Shown piece after piece: positions 1 through 5,256 of a DNA stretch of 6,396 nucleotides; position 1 is the first letter of the stretch; each line of letters starts with the position of its first letter. The notes beneath the pieces were generated by a model that was not told where the DNA came from, made no database searches, and was given only the letters and a program-made list of their open reading frames with translations. The position numbers and the translations under genes were made by a program. The DNA is from JBMTVN01 sp046047235 (GTDB lineage: Bacteria > Verrucomicrobiota > Verrucomicrobiia > Limisphaerales > JAHDYP01): assembly GCA_046047235.1 (NCBI GenBank), contig JBJOII010000195.1:1-6396 (forward strand). The letters are read 5' to 3'.

Positions 1-20
1 CGGCCGTCAAACAAGCCCCA

Positions 21-518
21 CTACTCGCCCGCATCACCTGCCGTCATCCCACACCAAAGATGATTCACCCCCCTCGCCATCGGGGGAACCAACAACTCCA
101 CCGTCCCGTCCCCCTCCACATCCACCACCCCTCGCGCCAACCGCGCCCGCCAATAATCCAACAGCAGCGCCCGCAACGCCTGCCGACGCGTCATGCCCTT
201 CGGAAACGAATGTTGCGCCATAAACCGGCATATCTCCAAGGCAGCCCGCAAACGCAAATGGACCTGCCGGCAAACCGCATCATCCTTCACCTCCGGCCAC
301 GTCTCGCTCGCCGCATACTCCTCACAAGCCGCATCCGCTGCCAAATGCTCCACCTCAGAACGAGAAGCCACCCACGACAACACCTCCTCCTCAGACATCG
401 GCAATGCAACCTCCGGCAATTGCCTCGCCGAATCCCCCAATGTCACCAGTAAATTGAAATAACTAACCAAAGCACCAACCAAACTACCCGCAAGCGCACC
501 AACAGCAATACGAATCAT
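21..518 (-). CDS. Small hypothetical protein with one N-terminal membrane helix
   Basis: I do not recognise this 165-residue protein. Residues 2-27 form a hydrophobic, glycine- and alanine-rich stretch (IRIAVGALAGSLVGALV...), which reads as a single membrane anchor or an uncleaved signal. The rest is soluble and mostly helical: an acidic segment around residues 42-80 (MSEEEVLSWV, AADAACEEYAA) and a basic segment around 105-130 (FPKGMTRRQALRALLLDYWRARLARG). A short strand-like tail, VEGDGTVELLVPP, follows near 134-146. There are three cysteines in the middle of the chain (65, 83, 97) and one near the end (156). I chose the ATG at 518 because it places the membrane helix directly at the N-terminus; an in-frame GTG at 536 would add six residues. 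The gene is divergent from the HPr-like gene across a 477-bp repeat-filled gap. No clear ribosome binding site is seen. Its length, ordinary amino-acid composition and membrane segment favour a real gene, but its function is unknown. Confidence 0.7.
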   Translation of the reverse strand: MIRIAVGALAGSLVGALVSYFNLLVTLGDSARQLPEVALPMSEEEVLSWVASRSEVEHLAADAACEEYAASETWPEVKDDAVCRQVHLRLRAALEICRFMAQHSFPKGMTRRQALRALLLDYWRARLARGVVDVEGDGTVELLVPPMARGVNHLWCGMTAGDAGE

Positions 519-618
519 GGAAACCCCAAAGCCCACCGCTCACCAACTCAACCCCCACGACCTCACCCATGTATCACGCCCCTCTCCCTGCGGCCCACAC
601 CAGGACCGCAAACGCCCT

Positions 619-647
619 TCCGCCGCCGTCCTTCGGACTATGGCGGA
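619..647. repeat. Palindromic hairpin element
   Basis: An inner stem GTCC/GGAC closes a TTC loop (628-638). An outer stem CCGCC (623-627) pairs with GGCGG (642-646), leaving a TAT bulge on one side. TCCGCC at 619-624 offers an alternative outer arm to GGCGGA (642-647). The sequence continues into GGACAGGCAG. It is shaped like the dispersed intergenic palindromes (REP-like) found in many bacteria, and there is no T-run, so it is not an intrinsic terminator. Membership of a repeat family is an inference. Confidence 0.55.
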
Positions 648-678
648 CAGGCAGCCCTCTGCGCGCAGCGCTACCGTC

Positions 679-714
679 TCATCGAAATCGAAATCGGGAT
701 CGCTATCGGGATCG
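679..714. repeat. Six tandem ATCGNN hexamers
   Basis: Six hexamers lie head to tail, each starting with ATCG. The variable last two bases read AA, AA, GG, CT, GG, GG in order. The perfect 6-bp register over 36 bp marks this as a simple-sequence repeat that has diverged from a common unit. No function can be read from it. Confidence 0.85.
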
Positions 715-742
715 GGCACCCCTCAGCGCGCAGCGCCTGTTC

Positions 743-763
743 CCCATCTCCCATCTCCCATCT
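743..763. repeat. Three tandem CCCATCT heptamers
   Basis: Three exact copies of CCCATCT lie head to tail. The distance from the first base here to the first base of the larger heptamer array (806) is 63 bp, a multiple of seven, so both sets share one 7-bp phase. That could be chance (one in seven) or a sign that the intervening 42 bp replaced or interrupted a longer array. Confidence 0.85.
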
Positions 764-766
764 CCT

Positions 767-803
767 GTGCCGCCCACGCTTGCCACGTTCGACGTGGCGG
801 CAC
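767..803. repeat. Nested inverted repeats
   Basis: Two alternative foldings overlap. The inner one is perfect: GCCACGT (782-788), loop TCG, ACGTGGC (792-798). The outer one pairs GTGCCGCC (767-774) with GGCGGCAC (796-803). The two share bases 796-798, so they cannot both form fully at once. There is no T-run, so this is not an intrinsic terminator. It could be a protein-binding palindrome in the divergent control region or a REP-like element; the sequence does not decide. Confidence 0.7.
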
Positions 804-805
804 CA

Positions 806-945
806 CCCTCAGCCCTCAGCCCTCAGCCCTCAGCCCTCAGCCCTCAGCCCTCAGCCCTCAGCCCTCAGCCCTCTGCGCTCTGCGCTCTGCCCTTCCCCCT
901 TCCCGCTTCCCGCTTCCCGCTCTGCGCTCTGCGCTCTGCGCTTGC
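806..945. repeat. Heptamer tandem array (CCCTCAG and derivatives)
   Basis: The stretch divides exactly into twenty 7-bp units: nine CCCTCAG (806-868), one CCCTCTG, two CGCTCTG, two CCCTTCC, two CGCTTCC, three CGCTCTG and one CGCTTGC. Each unit differs from a neighbour by one to three bases and the register never slips. This is the pattern left by repeated slippage with drift and re-amplification of variants. Because 7 is not divisible by 3, the array reads in every frame as Ser/Pro/Ala/Leu-rich peptide, which explains the spurious open frames here. It ends 50 bp before the HPr-like gene. On the minus strand the first ten units give GGG runs spaced by four bases. Confidence 0.95.
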
Positions 946-995
946 CGCTCGACACCCCACCCCGTCCCGCGTAACGTCCAGCATCCCCACCTCCC

Positions 996-2549
996 ATGAA
1001 CCCAGCCCACTCGTCTCCACCAACCCGCTGGATCACCGACCAGCAACTCGCCGAACTCCTCCAACCCCGTGTCGGAGCCCTCATCCATATCGCACGTCAA
1101 CTCGTGGCCCACCCCCACCACCAACAACCCCAGCTCCCCAACCGCCCCACGCTCGCCATCCTCGAATCCCAAGCCAGCCAAACGGAAGAACTGCTCGACG
1201 CCTACGGCGCCAAAAACAACGCACGCTGGCACGGCTTCCGACGCCTCATCGCCACGTTCAAAATCTTCGCCCGAGCCCACTACATCCTGCTCCACATTGA
1301 ACTCGCCCTGCCAGGCTACCACCTCACCCGAAAACCCGCCCCCTTCCAAACGGATACGAACTCCACCCGCAATTCCATCCAGTCCATCCTCCAGTCCGCC
1401 TCACGCCAAATCCTCCCCCTGGCCACGGAACTGGGCCTCGCCGCCGATCCGCTGCTCCTGCCACCCGAACAACTCCCCCCTGGACTCCTCCCCCAAGACC
1501 GCCAACTCCAGCCTTTGGACGATCCCGGCAACACAGTCACCCGTATCTCTTCCATGTTCCTCAACCTCGCCGGCGAAGCACGCGCCCTCTTCACATCCCG
1601 CATCACCCCAGATGCCAAACCGCAGCCACTCACCCTCCCCGAAGAAGGCCTCCTCCGACACTTCCAGGAACATTTTCACAACCTCCAAGCCCTCTACGAT
1701 ACCCATCTCGCCAACACCACTGCCTCCGCCCAGGACCCGAGACTCCCCTCGCTCCGCGGCCATATCTCCATCGTGTTCCACCTCCTGGAGCTCGCCACCG
1801 AACTCGCCCACTTCGTAGAACGCCACCTCCAAAACCATACCACCAGCCCCATCCCCAACGCTGAACCCATCCTCCAACTGCTCCATCACTACTCTCTCCA
1901 CTACATCCGTATCTACCTCGGCGCCGGACGCCAGATCGCACAACAACTCCTCCGTAATTACTCCAAACCCTCCACCATCCGGGTCCATGTGCCCACCTGC
2001 CGCGGCTTCCACGTCCGCCCCTCCACGCTCATCGCCAAAATCGTCCACCACTACCAAAGCAACGTCTCTATGACCCTCCAGGACGAATCCTACGACGCCA
2101 GCTCACCCCTCGAACTCTTTCGCGCCAATGAACGCATCAATGCCCAAAAACGCCAGCAACTGACCGATGCCGTCTCCAAAGCCTGCAACACCACCCCACC
2201 CGATCCCTCACCCGACCTGATCAGCTGGATGCGACGCATCCTCCTCCTCCTCGCCGAACAAGGTCATATCATCCTCTTCGAACAACCCGTCCCCGCCCTC
2301 GAACCCCACCCGGCTAGCCACCCCGGCGATATCAACCCCGTGCTCGATGAAATCGCCCGCCTCCAAGCCCTCGGGAAAATCGACGTCCCTACCCAGCTCG
2401 AAGTCACGTTCTCCGGCGACCAGCGCGTCCTCGATGACATCCAGTGCCTCGCCCGACACGGCTACGGCGAAGACGCCTTCGGCAACAACATCACGCTCCC
2501 ACGCCAGCTCCGCTACCTCTCCGCCACACCCCCGGCCCCCACCGGATAA
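996..2549 (+). CDS. Large protein with an interrupted HPr-like phosphocarrier domain
   Basis: This 517-residue protein has an HPr-like module near its C-terminus. Seen: residues 326-378 start with a strand (STIRVHVPT), then the active-site signature GFHVRPST with His339, Arg341 and Pro342, a helix, and a strand (SNVSMTLQ). SSPLELF follows, with Ser370 exactly 31 residues after His339, the same spacing as His15 to Ser46 in HPr. The last HPr strand and helix seem to resume only at about 466-493 (QLEVTFSGDQRVLDDIQ, ending HGYGED), after roughly 85 extra residues. Known: HPr is normally about 85-90 residues and passes phosphate from enzyme I through this histidine; Ser46 is a regulatory site in some phyla. 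Residues 1-325 are helical and histidine-rich (HFQEHFHNL, LLHHYSLHY), with a striking AYGAKNNARWHGFRRL segment near 69-84; I cannot name that domain. There is no signal peptide, so it is probably cytoplasmic. No clear ribosome binding site precedes the ATG. The 3' end overlaps the convergent hydrolase gene by 37 bp. Role inferred: phosphorylation-dependent regulator rather than a sugar carrier. Confidence 0.82.
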   Translation: MNPAHSSPPTRWITDQQLAELLQPRVGALIHIARQLVAHPHHQQPQLPNRPTLAILESQASQTEELLDAYGAKNNARWHGFRRLIATFKIFARAHYILLHIELALPGYHLTRKPAPFQTDTNSTRNSIQSILQSASRQILPLATELGLAADPLLLPPEQLPPGLLPQDRQLQPLDDPGNTVTRISSMFLNLAGEARALFTSRITPDAKPQPLTLPEEGLLRHFQEHFHNLQALYDTHLANTTASAQDPRLPSLRGHISIVFHLLELATELAHFVERHLQNHTTSPIPNAEPILQLLHHYSLHYIRIYLGAGRQIAQQLLRNYSKPSTIRVHVPTCRGFHVRPSTLIAKIVHHYQSNVSMTLQDESYDASSPLELFRANERINAQKRQQLTDAVSKACNTTPPDPSPDLISWMRRILLLLAEQGHIILFEQPVPALEPHPASHPGDINPVLDEIARLQALGKIDVPTQLEVTFSGDQRVLDDIQCLARHGYGEDAFGNNITLPRQLRYLSATPPAPTG

Positions 2550-3817
2550 TCCTCCTCCAACACCCAGAACTGCTCCACCAACGGCTCCAACGGCCTCACC
2601 CCACCCACCCCCGGATCACAGTCCTCCCGCAATAACAACAGCAGGTCAGAACTCGCCGCCGGATTCTCATAAAAATACCCGTGACTCAAAAATCCCGCCC
2701 CGCCCTGCACGTCAATCACATGCGTGTTCTCTGCCTTCGCCACCTTCCTCAACTGCTGCTTGGTCAAGTCACTCGGCGATAACACCCCCAAACGCCGCAC
2801 TCCCTCAAACAACCAGTTGGACAAGTTGATCGCCCGATCCTCCTGGCAAACGTAAACGGTAAACCGCCCCACCGCCGTGTTCAAATACTCCGCAGCAATC
2901 CGCTGCCCCGCCACCTGAACGTCCAAATCCGGTGCCGCTAAAACCAAATTCGCCACCACCCCCAAACGCACCAACCTGTCCCCCGTTCGCCCCCGCTCCT
3001 CCAACACCAGCTCCCGCAGCGCCGTCGTCAAGACATCCGTCCCCCGACTGTGCGCCACTAAATGCACCCGCTCCACTCCCTCACACGACAACAGCATCCT
3101 CAAAAACTGCTTCAAGTGATGCACGGTATACTCCCCGGACTCCCGATCATACGCATACCCCCTCACCCCCCCAATCCCCGCCGGCCATGTGTAACTCACC
3201 ATCACACCTTCCCGCTCCATGAAATGCCACAGCTGCGCCGCCACACCCACCGCATACTGAAAATCATTGTTGAACCCATGCACCATCACCACCACCTCCT
3301 TGCGCGACGTCATCTCCAGCCTCCTCATCAACTCCTGCCGCAATACCCTCGACATCACCGCCTCCTGCCTCAACGCATCATCGTCCGCCACCCAACCCCC
3401 ATCCGCATCCCGCCTCGTCACATACGGCGTCTCCGGAAACCGACCCCGCTCCCACACCTCTCGCAAAAATACCGGATAATCCCGACCTCGCTTGCGCACC
3501 TGGCTGTCCCGAACCAAATCCTCCCAACTCACATCCTTGCCCAAACTCACAAACGCCGAACCAAACCCCAGTGAAGCCATCCGCTTGTAACTGTAAGTCA
3601 GCTGCCCACCCAACGTCGAAGTCGGCTCCCGATCCGTCACATACATCACATCCACCACATTGCTCCGCAAAACCTCAGGCACCCCCCGAAAGGCTCCCCC
3701 ACCCAAATACATGTTCGGCGTCGGCATCATCTCCGGCACCGAACTGCACCCCGCACCCATAACCACCAAAATCACCAACCCCACCCACCCCACCGCATGT
3801 CTCAACTCGCGTCTCAT
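2513..3817 (-). CDS. DUF900-family alpha/beta hydrolase, predicted lipoprotein
   Basis: A 434-residue protein. It begins MRRELRHA followed by a hydrophobic run and a lipobox-like GAGC with Cys24, so it is probably secreted and lipid-anchored; Gly at -3 is an unusual lipobox residue. Hydrolase features in order: oxyanion strand EVVVMVHGFNN (174-184), YTWPAG (209-214), the conserved YAYDRESGEY (221-230), nucleophile elbow VHLVAHSRGTD with Ser257, LAAPDLD (293-299), VCQEDRAINLS with Asp327 as likely acid, and LSHGYFYENP with His379. The elbow is AHSRG rather than GxSxG, as is usual in this family (DUF900, COG4782). All triad positions are present, so an active hydrolase is expected, but its substrate is unknown. 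The start at 3817 is chosen because it gives the signal peptide; an upstream in-frame start at 3973 would add 52 residues that run through the purA promoter and terminator. It is convergent with the HPr-like gene and divergent from purA. Confidence 0.9.
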   Translation of the reverse strand: MRRELRHAVGWVGLVILVVMGAGCSSVPEMMPTPNMYLGGGAFRGVPEVLRSNVVDVMYVTDREPTSTLGGQLTYSYKRMASLGFGSAFVSLGKDVSWEDLVRDSQVRKRGRDYPVFLREVWERGRFPETPYVTRRDADGGWVADDDALRQEAVMSRVLRQELMRRLEMTSRKEVVVMVHGFNNDFQYAVGVAAQLWHFMEREGVMVSYTWPAGIGGVRGYAYDRESGEYTVHHLKQFLRMLLSCEGVERVHLVAHSRGTDVLTTALRELVLEERGRTGDRLVRLGVVANLVLAAPDLDVQVAGQRIAAEYLNTAVGRFTVYVCQEDRAINLSNWLFEGVRRLGVLSPSDLTKQQLRKVAKAENTHVIDVQGGAGFLSHGYFYENPAASSDLLLLLREDCDPGVGGVRPLEPLVEQFWVLEEDYPVGAGGVAER

Positions 3818-3878
3818 GCCCGCAACCCTACCCGCCCCCACCCCGTTGAGAAGCACGATCTCCCACACCCTTCCTACA

Positions 3879-3907
3879 TTGACACCCCGTCCGCCGGCTT
3901 CTAATTT
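3879..3907 (+). promoter_or_regulatory. Likely sigma70 promoter of the purA-uppS operon
   Basis: A perfect -35 hexamer TTGACA lies at 3879-3884. Two overlapping -10 candidates follow: TCTAAT at 3900-3905 (five of six matches, spacer 15) and TAATTT at 3902-3907 (three of six, but matching the most conserved T, A and final T, spacer 17). Transcription would start near 3912, giving a leader of about 70 nt before the purA ATG. It is the only promoter-like pair in the 164-bp gap upstream of purA and it points toward purA. Confidence 0.6.
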
Positions 3908-3931
3908 CAAGCACCTGTGATCGCTACGGAC

Positions 3932-3959
3932 GCCCCGACGACCCTGCTCGGGGCTTTTT
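3932..3959 (+). terminator. Intrinsic terminator or attenuator in the purA leader
   Basis: A perfect 7-bp GC-rich stem, GCCCCGA (3932-3938) with TCGGGGC (3948-3954), closes a 9-nt loop and is followed immediately by five T (3955-3959). This is a classic rho-independent terminator for plus-strand transcription; read from the other strand it lacks a T-run after the stem. It sits between the predicted purA promoter and the purA ATG. It therefore acts on the operon's own leader, or stops antisense read-through from the convergent gene upstream. No competing antiterminator stem is obvious in the short leader. Confidence 0.75.
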
Positions 3960-3981
3960 CGTGCCAATCCCAAAACCGATT

Positions 3982-5256
3982 ATGCCCAACACAATTTTGG
4001 TAGGCGCCCAGTGGGGCGATGAAGGTAAAGGCAAGATCATCGACGTCCTCACGGAAGACGCCGATATCGTCGTCCGTAGCGCCGGTGGCAACAACGCCGG
4101 CCATACCGTCCTCATCAAAGGCAAAAAATACGTCCTCCACCTCATCCCCTCCGGCATCCTCCGCCGAAATAAAAAATGCGTCATCGGTAATGGCGTCGTC
4201 ATCGATCCCGTCGGCCTCCTCAAGGAAATCGATACGCTCCTCGATATGAAGATCAAGGTCCGCGGCAGCCTCTTCATCAGCGATACCGCCCACGTGGTCA
4301 TGCCCTACCACCGGCTCCTCGACGCCCAACGCGAAATCAGTAAGGGCCGCACCAAAATCGGAACTACCAAACGCGGCATCGGACCCGCCTACGCCGATAA
4401 AGCCTCCCGCACCGGTATCCGCATGGGCGACTTCGTCCAGCCCGACCGCTTCGCCAAAATCCTCAAAACCCGGCTCCAGGAACAAAATAGCGTCCTCCGT
4501 TCCATGGGCGCCAAACCCCTCTCCTATAAAGCCGTCCTCGCCGAATATCAGGCCACCGCCGAACGCCTCAAACCGTTCGTCACAAACACGGTCCACTACC
4601 TCCACCAGGAAATGCAAAAAGGCGCCAGCATGCTCTTCGAAGGCGCCCAAGGCACGTTCCTCGATATCGACCACGGAACCTACCCCTACGTCACGTCCTC
4701 CAATACCACCGCCGGCGGTGCCTGCACCGGCTCCGGCGTGCCCCCACACCGGATGGATAACGTGGTCGGCGTCATGAAAGCCTATACCACCCGCGTCGGC
4801 GAAGGCCCCCTCCCCACCGAAAACAACGAAATCAGCGACCTCCTCCACGGCCTCGGACGCGAGTTCGGCGCCACCACCGGCCGACCCCGCCGCTGCGGCT
4901 GGTTCGACGCCGTCCTCACCCGCGAAGCCGCCATCATCAACGGGATCGACGAACTCGCCATCACCAATATCGACGGACTCGATACGGTCGATACCATCAA
5001 GGTCTGTATCGGTTACCGCGTCGGAAAGAAAACCTACGACCACGTCCCGCACGATATCGAAACGCTCTCCGCCTGCGAACCGGTCTACGCCGAGTTCCCC
5101 GGCTGGAAAACCCCCACCGATAAAGCCAAAACCTACAAGGACCTCCCGCCCCGCTGCCGCGCCTACCTCAAGGCCATCTCCGAACTCACCGGCGCCCGTA
5201 TCACCATCGCCAGCGTCGGCCCCGGCCGCGAACAAACCATCTTCGTCAAACGGTGA
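3982..5256 (+). CDS. purA: Adenylosuccinate synthetase
   Basis: This 424-residue cytoplasmic enzyme joins IMP and aspartate using GTP to make adenylosuccinate, the committed step to AMP; bacterial PurA is typically about 430 residues. Visible motifs: VGAQWGDEGKGK (7-18) with catalytic Asp13, GGNNAGHTV (35-43) with catalytic His41, GTTKRGIGPAY (127-137), ASRTGIRMGD (141-150) with Arg143, LFEGAQGTFLDID (218-230), TSSNTTAGGACTGSG (238-252), VGEGPLPTE, TTGRPRRCGW (298-307), and the terminal SVGPGREQTI (411-420). Asp13, His41 and Arg143 match the E. coli positions, which supports the ATG at 3982; the GTG at 3961 would add seven residues with no counterpart. One oddity: the guanine-recognition segment, TKLD in E. 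coli, reads TNID (328-331). There is no Shine-Dalgarno sequence before the ATG. The stop overlaps the uppS GTG, so the two are cotranscribed. Confidence 0.98.
   Translation: MPNTILVGAQWGDEGKGKIIDVLTEDADIVVRSAGGNNAGHTVLIKGKKYVLHLIPSGILRRNKKCVIGNGVVIDPVGLLKEIDTLLDMKIKVRGSLFISDTAHVVMPYHRLLDAQREISKGRTKIGTTKRGIGPAYADKASRTGIRMGDFVQPDRFAKILKTRLQEQNSVLRSMGAKPLSYKAVLAEYQATAERLKPFVTNTVHYLHQEMQKGASMLFEGAQGTFLDIDHGTYPYVTSSNTTAGGACTGSGVPPHRMDNVVGVMKAYTTRVGEGPLPTENNEISDLLHGLGREFGATTGRPRRCGWFDAVLTREAAIINGIDELAITNIDGLDTVDTIKVCIGYRVGKKTYDHVPHDIETLSACEPVYAEFPGWKTPTDKAKTYKDLPPRCRAYLKAISELTGARITIASVGPGREQTIFVKR

Larger units (their letters stand above)
519..995. other. Repeat-packed divergent intergenic region
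   Basis: This 477-bp gap separates two divergently transcribed genes and must hold both promoters, yet no convincing sigma70 -35/-10 pair is visible on either strand because the sequence is very C-rich. Instead it holds a series of low-complexity elements: a hairpin at 619-647, six ATCGNN hexamers at 679-714, three CCCATCT heptamers at 743-763, nested inverted repeats at 767-803, and a long heptamer array at 806-945. The segment GCGCGCAGCGC occurs twice (near 660 and 726). Open frames crossing it translate into repetitive Ser/Pro/Ala/Leu strings and are not genes. About 50 bp of ordinary sequence (946-995) separate the array from the ATG at 996. Confidence 0.8.

Noticed and set aside
60..452. 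Plus-strand open frame of 130 codons opposite the small membrane protein
   Set aside because: Its His/Arg/Pro/Gln-rich translation is typical of an antisense shadow, while the minus-strand protein has a sensible membrane helix and ordinary composition.
619..803. Intrinsic terminators formed by the hairpins
   Set aside because: None is followed by a T-run on either strand.
806..945. CRISPR-like array
   Set aside because: Units are 7 bp and contiguous, with no spacers, no palindromic 25-35-bp repeat and no cas gene nearby.
569..1300. Plus-strand open frame of 243 codons across the repeats and the HPr-like gene start
   Set aside because: It reads as Pro/Ser/Arg/Ala low-complexity peptide through the heptamer array and then runs out of frame over the HPr-like coding region.
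3818..3973. N-terminal extension of the hydrolase to an upstream start at 3973
   Set aside because: It would place 52 non-conserved residues before a good signal peptide and run through the purA terminator and promoter.
3961..3981. GTG at 3961 as the purA start
   Set aside because: It abuts the terminator T-run and adds seven residues; starting at 3982 puts Asp13, His41 and Arg143 at their known positions.
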